From positions 62,043,249-62,107,248 of the forward strand of contig NC_088295.1 of the NCBI RefSeq assembly GCF_032854445.1: a stretch of DNA of 64,000 nt, in the 5' to 3' direction. Numbering within the stretch: position 1 is the first letter of the stretch; every line of letters begins with the position of its first letter. Below, one piece after another: positions 1-12,000 of this stretch. This DNA is from Liolophura sinensis (taxonomy: Eukaryota; Mollusca; Polyplacophora; Chitonida; Chitonidae). The position numbers were made by a program, and so were the translations under genes. The notes below the pieces were generated by a model. The model ran no database searches, was not told where the DNA came from, and saw only the letters and a list, made by a program, of their open reading frames with translations.

Positions 1-1098
1 ATAATAGGTACTCAGTCACTCCATACATTTATGCATGTAGCTTGGTGAATAGAGCAAAATTATACCTTAACAGTGTACTGGCCTTATCAGTTATTGGTTT
101 TTTACATCCAGGCGCTGGCATGCTAATTCACTCGGCCACAGTGGCTTCGATGGAAACTAGTCTGATGTCCTCTTTGAGTCTCGTCAACTGATCCGCTTAA
201 CCTTTTTAGAGTCGTACGCTTAAATGTTTGCAGAATACACGGTTGCTTTCCCGCTTGTGTTTGGCCAAGCTACCCTCAAGAAATAAATGTTCGGAAGATG
301 CGTAGGATGTAGTGTCCAAGGCAGACTTGTTGGCGTATCTGTCTCATTTCCGTTCACAAGAATCCTCGAACATAGTGCTTTTCGTTCGTGTGAAGACGCC
401 GTTTTCCTTGGACACGGGCATTATGGGGCTTGAATACTAAGAATTTTGAAGGAGTAGGATATCTCCTAAGTCTACTTTTTGCCCGACAGAACATACCTTC
501 ATTGTGCTCTTTCATCCAACGACATACCAGCCAAATGTTAACCACGGTTTTTTATCGGTTACGTGTGATCGTGTGCAAATTATCAAACTGCCCTCTAGTT
601 TTACTCTCTATGGTGTAAGACTTATTAGATCGAAGGGTAAAACATGACCAACTTTTTCATCCACATATAGGGGACTGTATTGTACACCAAGTATAAGGTG
701 TATTGGCTAATAAATTGCAATTAGTATAACTGCATTTTTTACCTAATTACGCATAAATATGTATTTGCACGAACAGTTACCTTAAAATCCTAACGGACAG
801 AGGCCGTATTTCATCGGTTATGTGTGACCATTTGCCAAGTATTACACCGTCATTGCATGCTGCTCTGGGTTTACGCTCTTACTGCTGTTAGGAACATTCG
901 CCAAGTTCTCAATGCCATGAGCTTCTTTTAAATACTCTTTTCCACCTCTTTCCAACTTCAACCGCTTTCTGTTGTGTTTGGTTAAGTATCCTACACACAC
1001 CCTCTGTTTTGTTAGTGATCTGGCACACATACATGTATGAAATACATGTTTCTTCATGTCTGGAGATGGTTCTATAAACTGGAATATATTCCAGTATG

Positions 1099-1309
1099 GT
1101 GCTTTACGGCGTACTCAAGGATATTTCACTTATACGACGGCTGTCAGCATTATGGTGGGGGGAAACCGGGCAGAGAAACCCACGACCATCAGCAGGTTGC
1201 TCGAAAACCTTCTCACAAATACGACCAGAGAAGAAGCCAGCATGAACTGGACTTGAACTCACAGCGACCGCATTTGTGATTCGCTAACCACTTAGCCAAT
1301 GAGGCCCCA
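1099..1309 (-). mobile_element. SINE family 1, near full length with tRNA-like head
   Basis: Read on the minus strand: a tRNA-like head starting GGGGCCTCA, the conserved centre (ATGGTCGTGGGTTTC) and the 3' end ACGCCGTAAAGCACC. The short open frames over it are products of the repeat. Confidence 0.85.
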
Positions 1310-2777
1310 GTTGGAATATAGAAAACAATTAATAGGGCCTATGCAGTTTTATTTTCTCATTTCTGGGAGTTGTGACTGTCCAAACAGAATAGAAATCCAA
1401 ATAGAAATAGCTGAGAATGCAACCTCATCGTTGGGATATCCGGTACGTCTCAAATAAACACATATACACGATCTCACAGCCACAGCATTTACATGTACAA
1501 CAACATCCGTAATGTAACAATATCTGTGGTATAATGCAACCAAACATCATGTTTACTTCTAGACACAGACAAACAATCGGACTCATACGTAGATGACGTG
1601 CAGCTCGATTACAAACAACATACTATACACTCCGACATAACTAAGCTGTAGAATATGTAATGCACAATACACGTAATTTTCTCTTATAAATGGTTGCATT
1701 ATATAAATTCCATCTGGGATAAAAACGGAACATACAGCGTTTCATTAATTCAGGCCTTGTGACTATTTATATAAAACATGAAGCGGGAAGTCGTGCGTTG
1801 CTCTAAAACGCCCATTCATGATTAGGCAGCAGTGAACAGTTTTAATGTTCATATGCACGCCTTGTGGATTTATGACATGCTTGAAGTAAAAATAAGCACT
1901 GGATTTTCCTTGATTGTGGATATCATCTGTTACGTCTTCTTTATAAGGCTTTATCCACACTGTGGTTTGATTTGCGTAACACTGAATTATGCATGCTTCT
2001 TAATACACGACTCTGCAAGGTTAATATATATATAGACAAAAAAAATTGCTGACCTGAAGTGTTAAACATGGATGGCTAAAGCTTTGATCATTGAGATCAC
2101 GAGAATGTACAGTTTGTCAGATAATCAAAATTTGTTATATTTGTCAATTTGTGAATATTTTCAAAACTGTCCACAACGAGGACAGAATCCATGCACTGAA
2201 AACGCCAGCACGTAGATTAGTGATTTATGTGTACAAATTATCTTCTGTATGATATATCCATATCATGACTTGGGTGATATTATGAGATAGAGTATACAGA
2301 AAATACCTATTCATCTTATGTTGTCAGGACACACAGAAATAATTCATTACATAAAATATTTACATATATGGTGGACTCTTATTGACGTGTTTGAGTGTCG
2401 TGCTGAATTACCTACCGGTGCCAAAAAACAAAATGGACTTCATATAAAGGATTAGTGTCCAGATTTAGCTACTGGTCCTAATTATAAAAACTGTAACCTG
2501 TCTAACAGTATGCTACCGGGAGGACTTTTGAGAAACGCAATAATGGCTTTAAATCCACCAAATGCAAGACATCAACTGACCTAGCCGATCTCTAGCCAGT
2601 CTCACTGCTCAGCGAGGATCCAACCCAGGCCTATCTGGCCTGTGTAACCTTGGAATTTGTATTAAAACGATGTGATTTTTTAGATGAATTCTAGTTGTAC
2701 AGAAGCAAATATACTGATGTATCAATCTGAACCCACAGTGAACGACGTTGACGTTCCAGTGTATGACACTAACATTT

Positions 2778-2945
2778 CTGGCCAGACTGCAGATTTATTT
2801 ACTATTCTTTCCCTCTGTCTGCTTCACAATAAACTGGCCAGACTGTAGATTTATTTACTATTCTTTCCCTCTGTCTGCTTCACAATAAACTGGCCAGACT
2901 GCAGATTTATTTACTATTCTTTCCCTCTGTCTGCTTCACAATAAA
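2778..2945. repeat. Three direct repeats of 56 bp
   Basis: Three head-to-tail copies beginning CTGGCCAGACTG and ending CACAATAAA; I see a single base difference in the middle copy. Each contains AATAAA. There is no coding content. Confidence 0.9.
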
Positions 2946-4202
2946 CATCATTCCATTCCCCGTGGGATTCTAAATTCATACCCATATGCGATGACAACTA
3001 CCGGTACATGTTAGTGTTGGCATTCCGAACAGCGTATGCAGATGGGGGTCTATAGTCGTGTAGAGTGTAAATACACATACGATGTGGATGTCGGCGTTAG
3101 TGTACAGAGTTTTGCTATCTATCAGTTTTCAGTTCGCTCAATAGTATTTTATAACCACTGTGCATATCGTGGAAATCTGTCTATTTCAGCTGTATTCCTG
3201 TCGTAGCTTTCAGCTGCAAAATGGCGAGTTTTTGGTGGGTCCAAAGTCCATCCGCCTTGTGCTGTAAATCTACGCCTTTCTGAGGGCTAAATCGTTGGCC
3301 GGGGTTCTTCGGCGACCTGTTTTTACAACCGTATGCAGAACTGCAACAATTCCGGAAATTGTGGAAATTTATATTTAACACTGAACTAAAAGCCTAAACC
3401 CTGGCAGCTCACAAAGGTTGGACTTCTATGATGTAATACGAGTCTACCGAGTGTTGGCGGAAAAAATACATAAAACTAGCTTTAACAGTATTTTAACTAC
3501 CATATTACTCACTGATTATTGTAAACTTTTCAATATTTTTTGCACTCAATTTAACAATATATACAAGGGTAGTTAGTTATGAATAAATAATAAATCTGGA
3601 CACCAATCCTTTAAAACCTCTCGATATTTCTGCGACTCTCTGATATCATGCTATTTTTAACATTTGATCGCCGCATTTGAGAAAATATTTGTCACTGTTG
3701 TGACATACCTTACATGTACATACTGCATGCTTTTATAAGCGAGGCTCAGCTTCTCGTAGTTTCACGCCTCAGGCCTATTAACGTACATAGGCAGGAGGAT
3801 CGTATCTATTTCAGAAGGGGACTGGTCTCAGTAATTATATCAGTATACATTTTATATCACCTATACGTGCCTATACGAATCTTGCGTTATGACGTCACCT
3901 ACACGCACATGACAGCGCAGTAGAGAGTTTCCAAATACTTGTCATCCAACTTCAAGTGTATAAATTATTTATATTTATCAGTATATTTATCTGATTGTTT
4001 TTTTTACGCTGAATATGTTATATTTAGTTTGTTACACTTATGACGCGGTATGATGCAATTAGGCCTGTGTATCTACCAACACATTTTAATCTACAGTTAA
4101 AAAAATAATCTGATCAACCACTTCTTAAAATGCATACCTTTTAACAGACGGAGGAGCTTTCGTGGTAAATGCATGTAGGCCTAGGCCTGCAGCAAAGGAT
4201 TA

Positions 4203-4335
4203 GATGCGGAAAGCTCTGTCTGGCAATTACCTGCGGGTGATCGTGGGTTTCCGCTGGGATCTGCCCGGTTACCTCACACCATAATGCTGGCCGTGTTAGT
4301 GAAATATTCTCGAGTAAGGCGTAAATACGAAAAGA
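4203..4335 (+). mobile_element. SINE family 1, partial
   Basis: Central and 3' parts of the family (GATCGTGGGTTTC, then ATAATGCTGGCCG, then GAGTAAGGCGTAAA), diverged and without a clear head or tail. Confidence 0.7.
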
Positions 4336-5277
4336 GGGATATACCGCAATCTGGAATGCCCCGTGACGTCATCTTCTAAATTTAGAGTCACTACTTTGTC
4401 TTAAGCGCCATATGTTTGGTCACGCGCTCTTCCCCGTCCTGCTCACGCACGTTCGTTCTGTTGGTGGATGTACTTCCGGTTCCCTCGTGGACGTAGGCTG
4501 ACGAGTACTGTTGACCTAACTGGCATACAGTATATATGCGGCAGGGACCCTGCAGTAAACGAACATTTGACCGTGAGTTTCAGTGAGTCACAACACAGAT
4601 TTATCAAAATTTACCAGACGGTGTGCCTGTGAAATAGTGAGTACGATTTCTTCATTTCATGTACAGACATGTTTTGTGAGGCTTTACTGTCACGTGGGCC
4701 ATTTGTTCAGAGCTTCGGCTACAGAGCCTTGCCCGCTGGAAAGGCCTGTTGTAGTGCACAGACCTCCATGTTGTGTACCAGAGGGACTTGCTAAGTTAGC
4801 TTCCTGCTAGACCAGTATAGGCCCATAAGACCTTTGTTGCCGCTCGCCGACTGATGTGCACGGACAGCTACACAAGCGGCTCAGTAGTGTGTACAGGCCT
4901 ATGCATGTGTGAGATACTATATCGTATATAATGCTGGTTACTCTTCAAAAGATCGACAAGCGCGCATGCGGTCAATTTCCGTGAATTCGAGTGAATATCG
5001 AACTGAAATGTACATGACGCAGGCTTTCTTTTCGACTAGCAGAATGTAGGCATACATGTCCCACTGACTCGGGACAGTAGGTCCATGAAGGACACCTTGA
5101 CAACGTGTGTAAAAATCTGAATTTGAATCGCACAGCCGTTAACCCAAAGACCCAGGGCGATGGGCCTCTAACATTTTATCCCACCCAACATTCTGTTCAC
5201 AGGGCATGCACAGGCCACAGGCGGAGTCATAATAAAGTGCGACCATTGTTAGTGGCGAAGTTATAATCTCTGCGTAA

Positions 5278-5505
5278 GTGGTAAGGTCTGACAGCAACCT
5301 GTGGATGGTCGTGGGTTTCCCTGGGGCTCTGCCCGTTTCTAGCCACCAAAATGCTGACGGTGTATAAGTGAAATATTCTTGAGTACGGCGTAAAACACCA
5401 ATCAAATAAATAAATAAATATAATCTCTGCCACTCATTATGGTGGGAGGTAACTGGGGAAACCCACGACCATCCACAGGCTGCTGGTAGACCTTCCCACA
5501 TATGT
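5278..5505. mobile_element. Head-to-head pair of SINE family 1 fragments
   Basis: A plus-strand fragment (5278-5421) with an (AAAT)n tail is followed directly by a minus-strand fragment of the same family (5433-5505). The pair could fold into an imperfect hairpin. The 120-aa open frame across it is an artefact. Confidence 0.75.
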
Positions 5506-5827
5506 GGACATCACAGGTGGAGTTATAAGAAGATGAGGCCATTGTTACAGGTGAAGAGATAAGGTGCTTTCAGTGCTGTCATAATTGCGAGGATGGAGCC
5601 CTAATGCAGCTGTACTGGTTAAGGTTGAGTTTAGATTTATATTTTATTTTGTGGAAACACCATTGACCGTGCAAGTGAAAATTAAGCAAGTGCCTAACAA
5701 ATTTTCAAATCGAAAAATTTGCTTGAAGTTTTTTAAGCACGGCAATTTTATGTCTATAGTATCAAAGTGCTGCATCACTGCATAGAGAACAATCTGTCAG
5801 AACGTTGTTTTTCTCTTATCGCTATAT

Positions 5828-5935
5828 ATACGAGTATTTCACTTCTACGGCGGTTGCCAGCATTATGGTGAAAAGAAACTGGTCATAGCCCGGGGGAAGC
5901 CACGACCATCCACAGGTTGCTAACAGACATTCCTC
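5828..5935 (-). mobile_element. SINE family 1, partial
   Basis: Minus-strand 3' and central segments (GTATTTCACTTCTACGGCGG, CCACGACCATCCACAGG), diverged. Confidence 0.65.
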
Positions 5936-6952
5936 AGGCTGCTAACAGACTTTCCCAATGTATTGGCTTGTGTTCAGCTATGCAAGTCATGCCAGCACCA
6001 CTCCTTGCATGGGTCAGAATGTATAACAACGTGCATCATTATTTAGCTGCCCACTTTGGGTATTTGCCAAAGACGTACTTCACTTTATTTCGCCTTTCAA
6101 ATCCATTCCTAATTTTATCTCGTTTAACTCTTCTAAAGGCTTTAACTGCATTTCGTTACTATAACATGTCAAGAATAGTTTCTATATAGACTAAGAAGAA
6201 CACACTATTCAAAATGTATATCTGAGTACTGAAAGCCTGGAAACCATGAAGGTTGATTATAAAGATCGGGGTACCTGACTTAAGTCACATTGTAAGCTAA
6301 CAACAGCTATACATCCATATGTCAAATAATACATGTGACTCACAGCCTACATACATCACCGTTTATAATCCATTTGCATCAGACACGTCGGATCAAATGT
6401 GATTACGTCACATGCATGCAGTTAATATTCTAGCATTACTTAAGGCCAGTTATGTAATACAAAGTACCAGTAATACGTGCACAGTGTTGTGTTGACACGG
6501 CTATAAATCCAGCCTTCAACATAAGGCATTATCAAGAACTTGCACATGTTCCCATTATTTTATTCTGTAAACTCTTGTATATGTCATGTTGGTCTCTAAG
6601 TTAATTTATGTATATATGTTGATTTTATTATTGAGGAGATTCCCTCATGGCTATTTGGCTGTGGGAAACTCTCTTTAAAGCAGTAAAGGGTTAAATTAAA
6701 TTAAATAATATTGGGCAATCGTACGGCATGAATTCGGTCATACAGTGTAAGCCATTGAAAATGGACCAGGGTATACATTAGGTGAATTTATTTTCAGTGT
6801 GATTAAGTTGAACAATAATTGAACAAATGAATATAGATGTGAAACCAGTTTAATGGTTTGCACATGAAATAGCCTAATTCTATACATACTCAGACAAGGT
6901 ACGTGAACTAAAGTCACGTTTTTTATACATGCATATTTGTTCAATCAGAACA

Positions 6953-7221
6953 GGGGCCTCCGTGGCTCAGTCAGTTAGCGCGCTAGCGCAGCGTAATGAC
7001 CCAGAAGCCTCTCACCAATGCGGTCGCTGTGAGTTCAAGACCAGCCCATGCTGCCTTCCTCTTCTGCCGTAGGTGGGAAGGTTCTGTCAGCAACCTGCGG
7101 ATGGTCGTGGGTTTCCCCCAGGCTCTGCCCAGTTTCCACCCACCATAATGCTGGCCATCGTCGTATAAGTGAAATATTCTTGAGTATGGCGTAAAACACC
7201 AATCAAAAAAAAAAAAAAAAA
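6953..7221 (+). mobile_element. SINE family 1, full length with perfect target duplication
   Basis: Reference copy for the window. A tRNA-like head (GGGGCCTCCGTGGCTCAG, B-box-like GAGTTCAAGACC) is followed by the central domain, the GAGTATGGCGTAAAACACC end and a poly-A tail. It is flanked by an exact 12-bp duplication, TCAATCAGAACA, at 6941-6952 and 7222-7233. The intact duplication points to recent LINE-mediated insertion. Confidence 0.93.
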
Positions 7222-7817
7222 TCAATCAGAACATACGCTCATTGTGTGCCTCATGCTTTCACTGAGATTAGATTATTTAAAGAAGTTTGCGTGGGACAAA
7301 CCCAGTATTTTGCAACATTTCCAATAACTTTGCAACCTTGACAACTTCAGTTCACAGCTATATACTAGAGGAAAGCTTAGACACCCGAGTACAGTAAGGG
7401 CATGAATAACCACTTACATTTTGGTTCTCATTTGTAACACTATGCAGTTTGACAGTTATAAAACACTGTTAATCAAAATGTTATATTTAATACTATACTA
7501 TATATATGTTCATACGAGTTGGCACTTTTGAATGGCATTTTCCAATTTGTAAAGGTTACAGTATAATGGTACTGAAATTTTATTTCTTTAATTCATGCAT
7601 GGGTCAATTGGTGGGTAATTATTACAGTAAGACGCAGAATCATATAAATGTAGGTCAAATATATGTACATATAAATAGGTCAAAGACGCATTTGCGTGAA
7701 GTAGGTTATAAACAAACAGTATAATACAAGTCCCTGACTAACCTGGCAATACTGCATGTGTGTCATACTCTGAGCACGTGATATGAATAAGCTGATTTGT
7801 CTCTTAAGCACATCATT

Positions 7818-8072
7818 GGGGCTGAGGTGGTTAGCACGCCAGCGCGGGGCAATGACCGAGGAGCATCTCATCAATGCGGTTGCTCTGAGTTCAAGTCCAG
7901 CTCATACTGACTTCCTCTCGGGCCGTACGTGGGAAGGGCTGCCAGAAACCTGTTCATGATCGTGGGTTTCCCGCGGCCTCTGTCCGGTTTTCTCCAGCCA
8001 CCATGCTGGCCACCGTCGTATAAATGAAATATTCTTGAGTACGGCGTAAAACACTGATCAGATAAATAAATG
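7818..8072 (+). mobile_element. SINE family 1, near full length
   Basis: tRNA-like head (GGGGCTGAGGTGGTTAGCAC), centre and an (AAAT)n tail are all present. No clear target duplication was found. Confidence 0.85.
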
Positions 8073-9010
8073 AACTCCTCAAAAATCAGTACTTGAGAGT
8101 TCGTTAAGTGCAGTTATACTGCCGTAACATCTGTGTACGGCCCACGTGTTTAGGGCACACCTCGAGCTGTTATAACAAATATATAGGTAAATTGCTGATG
8201 TAGAAAATAAATTGATTCAGTTTACAAGGCGAGTTAGTTGGTCAAGTATACCAGTAAGTGCGAAAATTTTCCGTGTTCCTTGTATTTTTAATGGAAATGC
8301 ATAAGGTTCCGCACCTACCGGAAATCTCAACGAAACGGGAAATTTCATATTCAATACCGACTTTGAAATGTTATCGTGTTATTTCATATGTGATTATGCT
8401 GTTACAATCCTTATTCGTTTATTTAGTCTGTGATGTCCGGGTACATATTCTGGGTTCCCCCTATAAGCCGGACATGGACATAAATAAAATAAATAAAAAA
8501 ATAAATAAATAAATAAATGATTTACTTCCTCGGGTGACAAACGTGAGAAATTATAACTGTGGGAAAATTTTTCACTATTCGGCAAGGCTGAGTTCGAAAC
8601 CACTGTAAATTCTTAACTACAATATATACGTGTATTCCCATAAATACATTTTCAATATGTTCACATTTGGAAAAGCCATCGATATAAAGCACGTATTTTG
8701 TTATGATCTCTGCATGAGATATGAGCTTATTATACCAGCCACGGGACGTATCTAGTGATGACGTCAAACTCTCGTGATTTGATTCTGTCTATTTATCATA
8801 TACTATTTTAAATGTTATATGCAATGGAGCTTCATCGAAAACTCATCGTCCATTCTGAAGTATATATAATGACGCAAAAAAGTGTATGTACGCAAAAAGT
8901 AATAGTGGGATCGACGCCAAGCACCTCATAGACTTGCGGCAAAATAACCATGCTTTCCAGAGAACTGATGGGCTGATATTCACCATGCAGAACATATATT
9001 TCTTCTGCAG

Positions 9011-12000
9011 ATTTTGATAATTTATACAGCCTTCGTACAGTTGAGACACTCCTTACTTATATGGACAGCCTTGGGAAATTCTATGCTAGGTCCGGGGCTC
9101 GTTACTCTCACTACGCAGACAGAAGAGCCCGAGTGAATTCCTTTGTCGGCTGGCCCCGTGACCGTGGACAAAGACCCCAGGAATTAGCAAACGCTGGACT
9201 GTTCTACACTGGTAAGGCATATTTATGTATATATGTATATATTTATTGATATGTCGACTGTTTAACATCATACATGCTCAAGAATATTTCATGACAACAG
9301 TTGTCAGGCAACATGGCAGAACTGGACCTGGCAAAAACCAGCTATAGACACCCATTCACTGTTCTCATAGGAAGAACCTTATGAGTGGTTTATTCGGTAG
9401 GATACACGACGTGTGGGTTCAGATCCTGGCGTGGACATGGAATTTATAGATTTTCCACACTCTCACTGTTTGAGGAGCTTTGATAACTATAAAGGGTCGA
9501 CAACGCTGGTGTTGCCGTGTATGAAGTCCAACCTTAAATGAAGATCACCAATTTGGTGTGCCAACTCACATCTCGGAAAATTCATCAGTAACTTGTCAAA
9601 GGTCGGTGGTTTACCAAGGGCGCTCCGGTTTCCTCCACCCATAAAACTGACGGCCATCGTATAAATGAAAAATTATGTTGTGTAGCGTTAAAGACGAATT
9701 AAATAAATAAGCAAGTAAATAAGTAAATTTAAAAAAAAATGGTTTTAACGGTATAGTATCCAATAACAATAAATGCATCCAACATTTGCCGTTTAATTCT
9801 TTTTAGTTGGTAGAACAAATACTATGATTGCCTAAGCTATCCTTCAAGTTTATTAACGATCGCCACTTGTTCTGCTTCGACTCAAGGAAACGAAGACTGC
9901 ACCCGTTGTTTTTACTGCGGAGGTGGTTTACGGAACTGGCTTCCCGGAGATCGACCGTTCGTTGAGCATGCGCGATGGTTTGCGGATTGTCAGTATATAC
10001 GTTCTGTAAAGGGGGACGACTTTGTCAACAACGTCAACATCAACTTTCCAAGACATTACCAGGTGTGTGTAACAGTAGTGTAGACAGTGCCAAGTTTATG
10101 TTGGACGTGTGCAAGATTGGAAAATGAATTGCTTGTCTCGTGAGTGTGGGTTCAATCCCCGTCTCTGACAGGGAATTTTTAAGATTCTCGCGCCGACACT
10201 AGTGCTGTCAAGGGTTGTTGAAAATTTAGCAGTCGGTAAAGCTGATGTAGGACCGTGTAGGTGATCAAGCAGTCGTGAAAGGAAGTTCTTAAAGAGATCC
10301 ACTGTACACTTCTCCATTTAGGGCGCTGTATTATTGAAAAGTTAACTGTGCTTCACAATGACCGAGGAGCTCCTCACTGCTGCGATCATGCTGGTTTCCT
10401 GTGGTATGTGAGAGGAATTGTTAGCAAGCGGCTGATGGTCGTGGGTCTTCCGCTGGGTTCTGCTCGGTTTCCTCCCATATATAAGTGAAATATTCTTCTG
10501 TACGGTGTAAAAATCCAGCCAGGCCAAAAATGCTAATGTATACAATTTATCTCAACGATTAGCCTTCGTTTAGTTTCAACTTTTTAAATCTCTTCAGGCC
10601 AAGCTGTTTAGAAATTTTGCTTTCTGCTTAAACTAGAATTTCTATCAGCGGCAGAAATAATGCTCAGCGATTGTCTTATCTGTTCTATGTACATAGTACG
10701 TGGTTATATTGCGGTGCTGTGAATCATAGCCTAACTCTAAATTTGGCAACCGTTGTGGTACTATGATGTATTCCTCCCCTCATCACACATCCTTCAGCGA
10801 GGAATGAAACAACAAAATTATACAAATAAGACAAATGCCTCACATTCTAGGAGGGAGTTTCTGCACCTAGTTAAAGCTTTGACTCCGTACATCCCAATGT
10901 CAACTAACGGAAAATGTTGGCATGTTTAGAGTCGATTTCCTGTGTTGACGTGTCGAAATGACATGTTATGACTGTAGCAGAGAAGATGGGATACAGGCCT
11001 ACCGCTTTACTTATACATTCTATAGCACGTCCCTTCTATATCAAATAAAGTGACATCAGAGATCTCCAATATGTAGAAAGTATATTCATTTAAAAACCCC
11101 ACACTCTCCGTCATCAAGTTTGATGCATGTTATGTATACATACATGTACCTTCAATACCAGTGTCTGTGAGATAAATTCTCTGTGGTGAAGGTTACAGGT
11201 GTGATTACGTTTCGTGATATTCTCAAACGGAGCTTCTGTTTTCGTAATCAAAAAATTGAGGGCGTACGATATGAATATTATGGGGAAAATCTGGATATAT
11301 TGAATTCCCAAGACTGAAACGCGTATCTGGTACACCAATGAATGAATGAAGGATTATGGCTTAACGCCACATCGGCAATTTTGCAGCCATATCGTGGCGA
11401 ACCCACACCAATGAGATACGAATCTAGACCCAACGATTCGCCAACTCATCTTAGTTGATAGAGTGGTGTGAGGGTCTAGACACATCACCCGCTTACACAA
11501 ATTCACTCTACCTGTGGATCAGTTTCTGTGTGAATATCGATTTCACAAAAATCGATCTGATTAGATTAACATGCACCTTCGTATATATGAAAACGAAACT
11601 AGTTGCCGTGGCGTCATATACTGAGCTAGCATTAGTTTGGAAAAACTTTCCAATGTAACGGCGTTTGAGAGAAAAATTACACGTCATATACGTCCCCAAT
11701 GCCTGGAGTTTGCGTTCCTTATATTTTCGTCTCTCTGTGTATCACGAACACAACGTCGTTCGGTTATATCCTAGCCGGTTTGGTCCGGACATTCCGTGAT
11801 GATGGTCAAAGCGAACGGATGTACTGCCTCGACATTCATATATTTGGCAAGGACAGGTAACTGCATGAGGTTTTTAAATGGAGCGCCCCTTGCCGTTGGT
11901 TAGGGTCCGTCCTTGGCCTAACAGAATTTTGCCAAAGCTAACCTTCGAGCAATCTCGGACTACCCTAGCAAGTAAATAACTATAAATGGCCCCTATATGA

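Larger units (their letters stand above)
1..9010. other. Intergenic region upstream of gene A
   Basis: Contains SINE copies and the 56-bp triple repeat listed separately. A TATA-like TATATATG near 4530 in a less AT-rich stretch (4360-4830) could be a promoter for gene A, but no exon could be linked to it. No convincing protein gene was found. Confidence 0.55.

Noticed and set aside
6953-7030. tRNA gene
   Set aside because: Only the promoter boxes are tRNA-like; the sequence continues into a SINE body and poly-A tail, so it is a SINE head. The same applies at 7818, 1309 and 23466.
6983-7225. Open frames over SINE copies (also near 1037-1279, 5139-5501, 22036-22393 and 47883-48145)
   Set aside because: The recurrent VLRRTQEYFTYT-like peptide is a translation of the conserved SINE 3' end, not a protein family.
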